From: Grifola frondosa
Lineage: Eukaryota; Basidiomycota; Agaricomycetes; Polyporales; Grifolaceae
Assembly (NCBI GenBank): GCA_001683735.1
Contig: LUGG01000006.1
Location: forward strand, 1,922,001-1,986,000
Direction of reading: 5' to 3'
Length of the DNA: 64,000 nucleotides
The notes beneath the pieces are model-generated. The model was not told the origin of the DNA. It made no database searches and saw nothing but the letters and a program-made list of their open reading frames with translations. Numbering within the stretch: the first letter of the stretch is position 1; the number at the start of each line of letters is the position of its first letter. This document shows, piece after piece, positions 45,155-56,403 of the stretch. A program made the translations under genes and the position numbers.

Positions 45155-47075
45155 TCACTGTGCAAACATGTGCTGCGCACCAGTCCCAGTGCCATACTTC
45201 GGGCACTTGGGATCGGTGGAGTAATGGCCAAGTTGTCCACATGCATAACACTTTACTGTGTTTGTAGCGGGTTTTGATGGTGCGCGCTGGTCAGCCGGTT
45301 TGGCTGCTCTGTCCGGTCCACTTGGGCCAGGCATGCATCTCGTCTCATCCCGGTGGTCACTATTGTTGGCGCGGGCGGAAATGGTCGCATCCAGCATTAG
45401 GCTGAGAGGACCTATGTCCTGCACCGTGAGCAACTGCCCTAGGTGCGGCATGGTTTCCAGCTGGGTGACTTGGCCACGACTGCGGCTTGTCACCACTGGT
45501 GGTTACTGGCGAAGGCTTCTTCGTTCGAAGAGCCTTCATCATATCCAATCCTCGCTCATAGGCGAGCGCAGCCACATAGATTTTGCAGAACATGGACATT
45601 GCGGCCAAATGGCCTTGGTGCAGTACTATTGCCTCGCACATGCCGCTGGGCAGTGCGGACAAGAATCGCTGCCTGAACTTAAAGTCTGAAGGACGTTCGA
45701 ACATTTGTTCGGCGTACTTATTCAGACGTTTGTAGAGGTCCGCGATGCCTCCACGCGATGCACTGTAGCTTGCCTGGTCCCATTTGTCACTGGCGATCTG
45801 ATGCACATTCTTGTGCAAGAATCACCAGTGCATGGAGACTACCGCGGCCTCAAAGGTCCAATCTCTCCTCTCCCTTGAGGGGGATTGAACCGTTGAGAAG
45901 AACCACTGAGATGTGGATCCACTAAGTGCAGATCCCATCATTCTCAGGTGGTCTCTGTCGAAGTCCGGTCCAGTGACTCTCAGCGTTGCTAGGTATTCTA
46001 GCAACTCCTGAGCCATACTTTGAATGCGTTGGCATCGTCAGTGCCCTCAAACTTAGAGGGTGCTGCCAGCTTCGATATTCGAAGGTAGTGGGGCGGGTCA
46101 TCCATTGGCGGCTCGCCCACCATGACCTCGATTATTTCGAGGCAGCGGTGTAGACCTATCTGCTCGATTGAGTCGACAGGGGGTTCCTCGTCGTTGTCCA
46201 AGTCCGGGCCAAAAACCAGGACATCGCGCTCTCGCTGTCTGCGAGGACACACCTGGTCCTCGGTGCATACGTTGGGTGCTGCCTGAGGCCGAACTCCATC
46301 ATGTTGCACTGCTGGTGCATTATGGTCAGCTTGGCAGTGTCCCCCGTCCCTGCGTGCAGGTGGTGCGTTCACTCCCGGGCCAGCTGCTGGAGGAGCCTGG
46401 CTGCCCTGGGAACTATTGGCATGTTGAAGGGGTACTTGTGTGGGACCATGTGGTGCCGCATCTTGACCTCGACTGCTCGATAATGAACTGCTCGAATGGT
46501 GCGATGGCGGGGACAGTTGTCCATGTCGTGATGCTGCCTGAGCAGGTGATGCACACTGTGGTTGAAACCCAGCATGTGTAGATGGTTGAGTTATGCTGGG
46601 TGGACTGAGTACCAGCGAGACCCGCTTGTCTCAGCCGGTGTGGGCGAGAGTTAGCTAGGGCCCTAGCGATACCACGGGCCCATTGGCCTGCGGTATTGGT
46701 CCTGCTACTTCGCCTCGATGCCTCTCGGTCCTCTTCATCGTCCTCTTCATCCTCGTCTACATGCCTCCGTACATTCCTCCTGCCTCTCTCTTGTCCCTCG
46801 CTCTGCCGTTCCGACCGTGTCTGCATACAGCGCATACCCTCGAACACGGGTTGAGCTGCCGACTCAGGCGGCGTCATTTCCAAGTCTTCTTGGATCTGGG
46901 CGGTGCGCTCAGCATGGTCTTGCTCCTCGACTATTGTCGAGAGCAGTTGCGAGATCTCTTGGTCTCGCTCATGCAAATGCTCGAGCAGGTCCCGGACCTC
47001 TTCACAGTGTGCGTTCATCGACTGCACGGTGCTCGCGAGCCTATTGGCTCGGATCCGTGCATGCGAGGTAGCCAT
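45155..47075 (-). pseudogene. Gag with zinc knuckle (frameshifted)
   Basis: Begins MATSHARIRANRLASTVQSM with a coiled coil (RDLLEHLHERDQEISQLLST), an Arg/Asp/Glu-rich stretch, then the capsid-like part in several frames (LRISKLAAPSKFEGTDDANA, FDRDHLRMMGSALSGSTSQW, DLYKRLNKYAEQMFERPSDF) and the nucleocapsid knuckle CYACGQLGHYSTDPKC near 45200-45250. At least four frame changes and one in-frame TGA (45820-45822) break it. Confidence 0.85.
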
Positions 47076-47085
47076 GGTTGATCGC

Positions 47086-47520
47086 TTAAGCCACCGCCAT
47101 TTGATGGTGACTTGCGCGGTGACCTTTCGGGGTGGTTAACTGCTTTTTCCTTAGCTCTATGGCGCTCTTGTCGCGCTCGTGAGCTGGCGGGGGAATCGGA
47201 ATGCGAACTATCTCATTTGCGTTCCATGATCTGCGTCTGGCTCTCGCCTTCGGCTTCAGCACAAAATCTATTGGATGGGCCTCTGGAAGGCCCTTCTCCG
47301 TGGTCACTATTGTGACTGGAGGAAGGTCGCGCCACCACACGACCGCTGATCCCACTCTCGGTGGGACCAGGTTGGTCGTTGGAAGCAACCGATGTTGGCG
47401 CTGGCCTCCGACAGCCAGTTCTGACGGCTGGTGCTGACGAATCAGCTGTCGGCACTGCTCTAGCGTGTGCAGTGCTAGCTCAGGTGAGCCGGGGGATGGA
47501 GGAAGCATGGGACATAGAAG
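47086..47520 (-). CDS. Small ORF upstream of gag
   Basis: An open frame ends at 47086, eleven bases before gag starts. It remains open into the 5' LTR, but the first reasonable ATG after the LTR gives MLPPSPGSPELALHTLEQCR. The product would be about 140 residues, basic at the C-terminus (KPKARARRRSWNANEIVRIP). It may be a leader peptide, the true gag start in another frame, or a chance ORF. Confidence 0.35.
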   Translation of the reverse strand, partial: LLCPMLPPSPGSPELALHTLEQCRQLIRQHQPSELAVGGQRQHRLLPTTNLVPPRVGSAVVWWRDLPPVTIVTTEKGLPEAHPIDFVLKPKARARRRSWNANEIVRIPIPPPAHERDKSAIELRKKQLTTPKGHRASHHQMAVA

Positions 47521-47629
47521 CAAAGAAGATTGATGGGAGTGTGGGATGGTGTGCGAAAATTTCCTCATTGGGTGCAATTGCACTTTCCGGGGAAAGAAAT
47601 GTGGTAGTTCCACTTGGAACGTAAAAAAG

Positions 47630-47864
47630 TGTAGTGTGGGTGGGGGCTTATCATGCTCACACCTCGCGTACATTGCACCAGTCTCTATATTTGAGAAAGT
47701 GCGGGTGTACTCGAGGAAGGTGAAGAAAGCTAGTGCTTTCTTCACTGCTCGCACACTTTTATACTAAGTAAATACAGGTAAATGAAACGCATAATTAATA
47801 GTATTTTTAGTAGTTAAGTCCTCGATTGAGGACTTAACCATGGAAATGGTAACGACCTGTTACA
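47630..47864 (-). repeat. 5' LTR of chromovirus
   Basis: 235 bp, begins TGTAACAGGTCGTTACC and ends CACCCACACTACA in element orientation. Contains a long palindromic stretch around GTCCTCAATCGAGGAC and the GAAAGCACTAGCTTTC inverted pair. Confidence 0.9.
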
Positions 47865-47869
47865 GTTTG

Positions 47870-48226
47870 GTTTATACAATGGCTATGTTACGGTCTATAC
47901 TGAGAGATGTAATGAATTAAGTACATATCTGTCAGCTTGAACAAAGCAGGCTGGCTAAGCTGCCAGTCCTTGGCTGCGAGAATGATGGCCCCGACAACGA
48001 TGGTCTCTCAAACAGTGTCATGAGAGATGAAGCAGCAGCAGGAGATGGCACATAGTGGGAGAATCCAAGAGGAGCTGAGGAACCTGTGGCTTGAGTGGAC
48101 TAAGTGTCGGGGAGGGCATTCGGTTCCTCATACCGAGAATCAGTGCCCCCGAATGCCGCAAGGTCACGATGAATGCACTGATCTACATATCTACAGGTGT
48201 GCATCATAGTCATTTAGTGAAGATGA
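47870..48226. other. Short intergenic stretch
   Basis: No gene seen. The segment starts with the right target-site duplication of the LTR element (GTTTG at 47865-47869). Confidence 0.5.
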
Positions 48227-48800
48227 GACTGCATGACACTGGCACGTACAATTTCCATGTGCTGCCTCGCAAGTTGTGGCCCTGATTTTTGACTTCGGCC
48301 TCAAAGAACTCATCGACACAGGCCCAGAAATCATCCTCCTTGTGCACTCTTCCTTTGCTCATGTGCTTGCATTTCTGCCCGGTTGATCTCTCCTCGGCTC
48401 TATCAGGTGCATCCTCTGAATCGGTGTCCTCCTCTTCGTCGACACCAATGAGGGCGAGGTGGTCCATTCTGAAGCACCTCTGCAAAATGTGACAGGATAA
48501 GGGAATGAGCATGAGATTTTAGAGCACATACCAGGATTGCATTGTGAATAGTAAAGCCGATATCTATCCTCTCACCTGGACCACCCTTCGTGTACTTGTG
48601 AGCAGAGTTGTATGTAAAAACATCCAAGGTGCATTTGGTCTTGCCTTCGATGCTTTTGCGCAACTGCAAACTCGTCAGCATCAACACACACTGGTTAGTT
48701 TTCCTATAGGGACTTACATCGTTGCGGAATGCATTACGCACCATCAGCAAAAACTCCCGAGGCTGAGCGTACCGTACATGAGCATGCACCAGCCCCAATC
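48227..48800 (-). pseudogene. Unidentified conserved gene, 3' part
   Basis: Two exons joined by an intron at about 48486-48535. First: VRYAQPREFLLMVRNAFRND, then KTKCTLDVFTYNSAHKYTKG and GERIDIGFTIHNAIL. Second: RMDHLALIGVDEEEDTDSED, basic KCKHMSKGRVHKEDDFWACV and DEFFEAEVKNQGHNLRGSTW. The order (helical domain, acidic patch, basic patch, then a DFWxxVDxxF motif) matches a family I associate with Agaricomycete genomes but cannot name. The 5' part of what appears to be the same gene is at 51.9-52.6 kb, separated by inserted DNA. Confidence 0.5.
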
Positions 48801-49149
48801 CGGTGCACTAAATATATTTTCTTACCTGACCCAACAATGCACACTTGCCACTTGGCAAGAGTCGCCAGACAGTGCCAGACAGTGCACCATGTGCCCGGAG
48901 GCCTGCAACTGGAGGCCGGCCCATCCAAGTCGTCACTATTCATCTGATAGGATAGGGCCAGGCACCCATACATATCGGGCAAGACCTGCTATCTTACCAG
49001 ACGACTCGGTGCCCATCTGGCATTACCTTGCCTGGCGTTGCCAGACACTATGTAGTCCGGTCTTCCAATATTGTTTGCTTCAAGCAGTATATTTTATTCA
49101 AGTTCGCAAATTACAAACTAAAATAAGTAATGTATGATAATTAGGAATC

Positions 49150-51084
49150 CCCCTAACCTAGCCATGATGGAGTTAATGAGGAGTCAACATTCACCATGGG
49201 CACAATCATGACATGGATGGTGTGCACGAAGACCTCTTCATGAACTAAAAGACAGTGTGAAAAGCACGCATATAGGGATGAGAGTGAGCGACAGACCTAA
49301 GCTTCCACCGTGACATTGCAGCTCTATGCATTGGGCAGTGGCACACTGGACAGGCAGTCATTCTTCCAAGACAGCCCAGATGGGAGCAAGAGTGAGCTAT
49401 ACTTGATGGGTAGATTGGCACGTGATGCTTGCGGATCCCAGATGTGTAGCATCCATGCCCACCGAAGCACAGTACTTGTACACCATTCCAGGGGTGTGTC
49501 AGCCAGCTTCCGCTGGAATGGGCAGAAGTTCCATGTGCCGCCCTCGATCCTTTTTGCATCCACATGCCCGATGTGATTGCCCTTTGATTTCGACTTCTTG
49601 CCCTGCTCATTGAACCTAGAGATGTACGGCATAGGGCACCATCATGAGAGGATCACTTTCAGGATGAGAGGTAGAAGAAGACACTTAGCTGGTTATAGAA
49701 TGAGCATGCAGGCTCAGGCATCATCGAGCGTGGAGAGTGCACTGGGACCCGAAGTGTGTGGTGGCATGACAAAGAGAATTCAGACAGAATGCCTGCCTGG
49801 TAGGTGGAGACAATAGTAAAGGAATAGGATGGCGGAACATGTGCCGCAGATTACACAGGCAAGCTCAGATGCCTGCAAGCCATACGCCAAGACAGCAGGG
49901 AGAAAGCAATGAGAACCCGGTGCACATACCTATGACCGACTGTGCATATGCCCGTGGTCACGGACATGCATGGGATGGTGGCAGGAAGCTGCAGGTCATC
50001 AAGGTGGTTATCTTGAGAGCTGAATATACAGCACTCGACGGCCAATGCACTGTGCTTGATGAGCGAGGAAGTTAGTTTGAAGGAGGAAGAAGCAGTATAC
50101 GCACCTTAGGTCAGCCAGCTCCCCGTCCCAACAACAATAAAGGGCATACCAGGGACGATGCATGACGGGCATCGATGAAGCAGTACATGCTGCCCGCATG
50201 ACGACACAGCGCTAGGTTGGTTCCATAGAAAGTTACGAACCTGCAACTCGTGGTGTGAGCATGCATATATGCATGAAAAAAAGCTGCGGATACCTTCTTC
50301 ATGGGTATTTTCTCTTCTGCATAACCCTGGCATGCATGCTGGATGCAGCCTAAATCAGTCATGCTATTCCATGCGAAAGTTGAATGGGCAGAAGTCAGGA
50401 GATTCATCTAGTTGCTGCATATTCTTTGCCATGAGCATCTGGTGTATGGACTCGCCCTTACTTTCAGTCACATCAACTGCAATACCCCCACTAAGCCTCA
50501 CAACCCGGGGGAAACAAAATAAATTGAACTCACAGTTGGAACACGTCTGCCGGAGAAACTTGAAGAAAATGTGCTCTACCTCTGCCCTGCACTCCTGTGG
50601 CACCTTGTTCCTGGGCGACATATCATCCTCCATGGACGGCGACATGTGGCTCATGCAGCATTGCCTGCTGCCCAGTCCACACGAGCACATTACTTCTACT
50701 GGCACCTGGCACCCCATCCATCGCTGCCTTCACCTCCACTCCATAGCCCATGCCTCCCGCGCCCGCCGATGCGTAGTATTGTCCGAGTGAGTACTCACCG
50801 CTGTCGTCATCTAAGTCATGACCAAAGTCATACTCATCGTTGAACTCGGGCGAGGATGCATGGGGGCTGTGCAGCTCGGACGTCGATGCATGCAATGCAA
50901 GGCCATTGTATACGCTTGGTGGGATATCACCTGCAGCACCCGGCACGAACATAAAAGTGTTCACATGCAAGTTCGAGTGCAATGGCTGCACGAGCGCTGC
51001 AGGTGCGATGGACATAGGCACAGAGGGCTGCGGTGCATGTGCGCTGTGTGGTGGGGAGATAAAGATCAGTGCATTGTAGGGCAC
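49150..51084 (-). pseudogene. Conserved fungal regulator-like gene fragment
   Basis: Multi-exon remnant on the minus strand. Exon blocks in order: SAHAPQPSVPMSIAPAALVQ, NTFMFVPGAAGDIPPSVYNG, EFNDEYDFGHDLDDDSGEYS, VLVWTGQQAMLHEPHV, then DDMSPRNKVPQECRAEVEHI with FFKFLRQTCSN, ESIHQMLMAKNMQQLDESPD, EEKIPMKK, RNFLWNQPS, YISRFNEQGKKSKSKGNHI, DAKRIEGGTWNFCPFQRKLA, HIWDPQASRANLPIKYSS and LVHEEVFVHTIHVMIVP. The pattern of introns and blocks fits a conserved basidiomycete protein that may belong to the Medusa/DUF7082 group of developmental regulators; the name is uncertain. Frames change between blocks, so it is not functional. It sits inside the split gene at 48.2-52.6 kb. Confidence 0.5.
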
Positions 51085-51879
51085 AGGGCCGGCGAGTATC
51101 GAGACAGTGGAAAGCGAGTGTTGGTGGTGCTATTGGACTGCGATGCAGCCACTTGTTACTTGCAGTTCACCAGTGCAACATCTGACTGCTGAAATACTTC
51201 ACAAATCCGAGTGTGATGCGCAGCTCGAAGACTGAGCACGCGATGCACCTGTATGGGTCCATCACTGTAAAGCATATCATGACAAGCGGAAGCAGAAGGA
51301 AAAATGTATAGCATACCAGGTACGAGGAAGTCTGCAGTGGTCTAGATGAAGAAGAGCTTGAGGTGGATAAACAGGTCAGGGAGCGAGAAGGCATGTTTTG
51401 GTCTGCTAGAGGTCGATATATGTGTGTCCAGTCAGAAGACTCGGAGCGAGAGAGTAGACTCGAGATTGAAAGGCTCATGGTGAGACATCTGGGGAAAGAA
51501 AAGATGAAGTCCATTTGCAGGTGGGAGGTACTTTTTATAAGGGCCAAGATCGAGAGGAAGCGTGACATCTTAAGAAAACACCGAAAACATTCAACATTAA
51601 TGTTGCGAATAAGAGAGGTAAGCGTCTAATTTAGAAGGTCCATACCCCGATTTGATCAAGCCTGAACCCCTCATTTTTGTAGTTAGACACAGCGAAAAAT
51701 AGTTTATTACAATCGGATGCACACTATACCATAACATTACAAGGTACTTCAACTGCTATGCAAGAAAGTACCTACATGTGCAGGACCAAGGTGACCTGCT
51801 GCATGCTCTGCTGGGCGCTTGCCCTATCTGGCAAGACGCACACAGTCTGGTAGCCTCGTGGCCTCCCTGGCCAGATTGC

Positions 51880-52565
51880 ACGTGTCTGGCCGGATGGTGC
51901 AACGTCCACCAGACTTTGGACTTTTTGGTGATGATGCTCGAACATGTCCACTTGAGCAAGCCATGTAGGAGCATCTCATGGTTCGGCTTGCCAAATATAT
52001 TCATGAGCATCATGTTCTTGTGATCATCATAGAGAGCTTTCTGTTGAAATCACAATCCATTAACAAAACCAACCATTATTGGCTTCAAATACACACCTCA
52101 AGGTCCATATGCATGGTTTTGAAAGCAGTGCGGGAGGCCTGATAGATCAAATGCTGTGTCGTCTGTCGAATGTTCCTCTGCCAAGCCAATCAGTATATCT
52201 TTCGAGTAGGTCAGGGATACTTACATGCTGCGCTGATGTAAACACAAATGTATCTTCCAAACGAATCTTCAGGTCAGCGAAGAGTTCAGGAAGATTGGAA
52301 ACATAATCCTGGGCTCCCACACGATGAGCTTTAGCAATCTGGCTGAACAGGACAGCAAGATAATAGGTCCGTGTAGCTAAGTCCAACTGCATTAGTAAGC
52401 CATCCAATAAGCCGAGCTGAAGCTACCAGTCAGTAGCAGCTTCAAACTCCTGAATCAAGTAGCGGACAGACCTCGACAAAACCATGAAGTTCATGGCACT
52501 GAAGGTCCTCAAGCTGGTATTGTTGGGCAAATGCATCAATGAACTTTGGTGTCAGCACTGCCAAC
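51880..52565 (-). pseudogene. Unidentified conserved gene, 5' part
   Basis: Minus-strand exons: LTPKFIDAFAQQYQLEDLQC, HELHGFVEVCPLLDSG, then after a break LLMQLDLATRTYYLAVLFSQ IAKAHRVGAQDYVSNLPELF, ADLKIRLEDTFVFTSAQ, an intron, IYQASRTAFKTMHMDLE, another intron, and MLMNIFGKPNHEMLLHGLLK with a CSS motif. A TAG interrupts the second block near 52420. Sequence similarity to this family stops near 51895 and resumes at 48.8 kb, which points to an insertion of about 3.1 kb in the middle of the gene. Confidence 0.5.
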
Positions 52566-52569
52566 ACCA

Positions 52570-54276
52570 CTGTCAGTGAGACAGCTGTGTTGAACTTTGG
52601 CAAATGCACGGATGCTGCATCTATTCCACCTTATTTCCCGGTTCCCATTACCTACCAAATTCAGCACTTTCCTTTCCTCATTAGGTACAGATTACTTTAC
52701 CCTAGCTACATACCACACTCTGTTTCCTCCCGACACGTCGTATACCAGCATAGATATAAACCATCGCCCGACGCTCATCTCAGTAACCTGTTTATCTCGC
52801 AGAGTACTGAGGTGAGCTCTTACTGTCATTTTCTCTATACCCACTGATACTTACTCAATTACATAGTCATTCATTACTGTTTATATCTTATAGGTATACT
52901 CAATATTATAACCCATTTATCCTGTGGAGTACTGAGTCATTCGTTACTGTTTATATCCTATAGTACTCCGCCCGCTCTATCCATAAAAAGCTGTGGCTCG
53001 TTGAGGTGGAGAAGGAGGTCTTAGAGGTAGCGGCACATGGCATGAGTCAGGGGTGATTGGAGAGGGGGAGCATGAGTGCACGTGCAATGGAGTGTGGATG
53101 TTGGGCATGGGTGTAAAAGGCTCTGGGAAGTGATAACCTGCAGGCGGCGTGAGGACATTGTCCTGCTGGGAGGCAGCGAATCCATTCATAATGCTGAGGG
53201 CCCGGGTGAGTTGGTAACTCGATCTCGTATTACATGTCTTGCACTCACCTTTTTAAGGGCCCCAAATACGTCTATCACGCGTGGATTTTGTTGATTTGCT
53301 TTCAACAATCGAGCAGTCACATCGTGTCGCATCGTGGCATGTCAGTTGGAATCGCTATAAGAGGCACACGCTCCCCCTGTTTGAAACATCGTGCTCACCA
53401 TTGTGGAAGAATGCTCGTTCAGCAGCCACCACATCCACATTGCAACTATTGGTCCTCTGGAGGGCCAGAAGGCAGCTATAAGTTGACTTCATCACCAAAG
53501 GCCCTGGTGTCAAGGCCATTGCAGGCTGCTGCACGAAAAACACACACATTGGGCTTGACATTGAGGTGAGCAATATGAACTCTGTGATAATGCTTCATTG
53601 CTTACCATGGGCCAATGCTTGCAAGGCTCTTCAGTGATGGTGTACTTGATAGCCAGGTGTCCGACTCACAATACATCTGTAACCTGACTGGTGACGTTGC
53701 AGCAGCAGCATGTGAAGGTGAGGATCCGTGTTTTTAACTATAACAATCTTGAATAACATCATGCTTCTTAGTGAACTCATGTGTGAAGTCCGAGAGATGC
53801 ACCAATGTTAGTGACAACCCTAAACATATCAAGTCTGAATCTGAAAGCCCACGACTGCCTCCCGCCATGGAAATACAATGATCGGAGAGAGTCACAGCTG
53901 GTCAACCCAGCGTCCACACGGCCTTCGCTACCATTGAAGTAACCCATACCGAAGTGTACATACTGGAGAGGCTCATGGAGGCGATCCAACGTGAGCATGC
54001 TGGATTACAAGCAGCTTTGGTGAAGAGTGGAATGGTGCAGATCGAGTTGAAGGATCGGTGCAAATACCTGGAGTGGTGGAATGCAGAGCTGGTAGCAATA
54101 CTCGAAGAGAATGACTTACCTGTACCGTTAGGACCACAGTCTCAAATTACAAAATGAATGCGAGCGAGCATCTCATGCAGTACAACAATTCAGATTGTTC
54201 ATTCTCGGCTAAGGCATACTGCATTCATTCAATTACATAACACGACATCCTTCTCATCACCTCTCACTGCTTCATG
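52570..54276. other. Mostly unidentified; two short coding-like ORFs
   Basis: A minus-strand ORF (52977-53189, MNGFAASQQDNVLTPPAGYH..., Pro-rich) and a plus-strand ORF (53954-54157, MYILERLMEAIQREHAGLQA ..., coiled-coil-like, ending LPVPLGPQSQITK) look protein-like but have no recognised partners. The 52850-52970 stretch contains two copies of a GTTTATATC(T/C)TATAG(G)-containing repeat near CATTCATTACTG/CATTCGTTACTG. Confidence 0.3.
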
Positions 54277-56361
54277 TCACATCTCTTCACACATCCTCCC
54301 TTCCACCTGTGCTTGAACATGATGCCCAATATGCCTGTGTTGCACCTTGCTGGAGTTGGGCCAGACATCATACCTGACCGACTTGCATGGTACACGGTGT
54401 CCTTGGAGTCTGACCACTTGGCGTGTCAGCCACTTTTTGCTTGGGTTTTTGAAGTTCAACCTCTCTGGCAGCACTCGCATGAATCATATCATCCACATCT
54501 AGCTCAGGCACCCCAATGCAGAATTTTTGCAAGTGCATGGCATCACGCATTTGTGCCGTATTCAAGAGAATATCTTCAGATTTTTGATGGGCCACCACTG
54601 GTTCAGTTTGATCGGTGAGGCATTGTTCTTGATAAATGTGGCATGTTGCTCCTGTGGTGCATCCATTTCGAGCACAGTTGTGTTGCACATTGACCATGCA
54701 CAGAAGATCCTAGATTCAATGGGCCATCAATATTAAACTGATGAGGATAGTGTGAGTAGTCGAGATTGACCTTCAGTTCCGATACTAATCTCCATTTATT
54801 GCACAGCTTAATCTGCGGCATCTGATATATGCCTGCTGTATCAGTCACTTCGACCTCCTGCACCAGTATCACATTTGGGTGCCCGCTTAAATCTTCTGGT
54901 GAGCCCTGAACTTGAAGGATCTCTTCAACGCATGCAATTAATGTGTTACACAGAGTGCCGGGTACCCAGACAATGACATATTGCCCAATGTTGCAGTGAT
55001 CCCCATTGTTCAGCATAAGTTGACAATTTGTTTTTCATAGACTCCACCCTGTAAAATCTGCATTGCCTTCGGGAAAGTGCTTTGCTGCCAGCAAAGTTGC
55101 AAATGGCCACGGCGCATGCTTGTCGGTAATGCAGCCCCCTGTTTGTCATGAGCATGTTATTGGCAGACCACGAGGGATCCGAACATACCTGATTGTGGCG
55201 GCCTTTGATCACCTAGGCCAAGATATTGAGTGAGAGTATTTGGTGAGTGAACAAGGCTCCCAACGGCAGGTCCAGCAGCTGTCCATGCTTCACGAGTAAA
55301 CATGACTGTGCATCACCTCTGCTGGACCGTGTCATAAAGAGACTGCCACTAAGCAAATGTCGTATGCGATTACCTTGGGCAAATGCTCGAGCGATGTTTC
55401 GCGATGGTGCCTGGCGATTGAAATGAACATTTTTTGCACGAATAACCACATTGAATGACTCGAAAGCCTCCGTCGCAAATAGGATGGATGGTACGAATTG
55501 CCAAATATGCTCAGGCAAGTGAACAAATATATGAAACTTCGGCTTATTGAACCAGCAACTTGTCCAGCGAGCAGCACATAGGAGAAAGTGCTGTATTTCT
55601 TTCTCGATGGTTTCCTGGGTTGGAAGCATCAATGTAGGAAGACATAGGAACAAATATGAATAGTTAAAGCACATACTACATGCACTGTGATTTCTCGGAT
55701 TTCAGGCTGCCATATTAAAGGCACAAGTTTGGACAATGCGATCCATGTGTCGAAACAATCTCGGGCAACAAGATCATAAATCACGAATGGTGCCGCTTGT
55801 GCAATTGCCCAAAAATTATGCCCGGTCAGAGATCCCGAGTACTGTACCAAGGTCCTGCCAGCCAGTGGGGAGATATTCAGGCCCGAAACATCGAAGGATG
55901 TCAGCGGAGATATCAATAAGGCCTTTTTGTCATCCTTATCCTTCAGCTGATTCTGCACCAGATCCCGCCACATATACTTGATGAACCCGAGAAGAACTAC
56001 ATGAAGGATTTCCACTGGTGTATCTTGGTGGGCATCTAGGCCTATAATCATTGGGTGATAAGTACCTTTGCAAATAGATTTAAATAGATGTACCTTTGAT
56101 TCACCACACTGGATTAGTGGTGTTCTTGGGGAGAGATTCGACTTTGGCATCCAGTGCTGCCTGCTTTGATGGTGTGCCACATTTCTTCTTATAAGCATTG
56201 AAGAGCTGCTCAAGAAAAAATAGCTGAAATGTGTCTTTGATCCCAGATTCCATATGCATCTTCATGACTTTGGTCTTGGTATCAAGTGTTGAAGCCTCTT
56301 CAAAGTATGTACAAAGCTTTTCGGCAGTCTCCTTTTTATTACAAGGAGCCCCAACCTGCAC
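54277..56361 (-). pseudogene. Transposase-like protein (CACTA-like, tentative)
   Basis: Several minus-strand exons in order: ETAEKLCTYFEEASTLDTKT, SGIKDTFQLFFLEQLFNAYK, then MIIGLDAHQDTPVEILHVVL LGFIKYMWRDLV (analogous to the DLLHxLHxG segment of Plavaka-like transposases), GLNISPLAGRTLVQYSGSLT, QAAPFVIYDLVARDCFDTWI, WFNKPKFHIFVHLPEHIWQF, ILFATEAFESFNVVIRAKNV, QAPSRNIARAFAQGNRIRHL, then GSPEDLSGHPNVILVQEVEV, TVNVQHNCARNGCTTGA-like VNVQHNCARNGCTTG and SEDILLNTAQMRDAMHLQKF. This arrangement recurs in many copies in Agaricomycetes and is transposon-related in my judgement. The N-terminal zinc-binding exon is missing and at least two junctions are frame-broken. Confidence 0.55.
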
Positions 56362-56403
56362 TTTTTATAAGTGGATGAATTCCATAACTATGATGTGACA
56401 TAC

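Larger units (their letters stand above)
37367..47864 (-). mobile_element. Ty3/gypsy chromovirus with extra ORFs
   Basis: A 10.5-kb LTR retrotransposon in minus orientation with 235-bp LTRs (TG...CA) differing at only five positions, all transitions, and a perfect GTTTG target duplication (37362-37366 and 47865-47869). Order in the element: 5' LTR, a small ORF before gag, gag with a zinc knuckle, protease, reverse transcriptase, RNase H, integrase, chromodomain, a 0.84-kilo-residue extra ORF, polypurine tract, 3' LTR. Gag, pol and the extra ORF are each interrupted by frameshifts or stops. No convincing tRNA primer-binding site follows the 5' LTR. Confidence 0.9.

Noticed and set aside
46683..47081. 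Plus-strand ORFs across gag
   Set aside because: Antisense shadows of the Arg/Glu-rich gag sequence.
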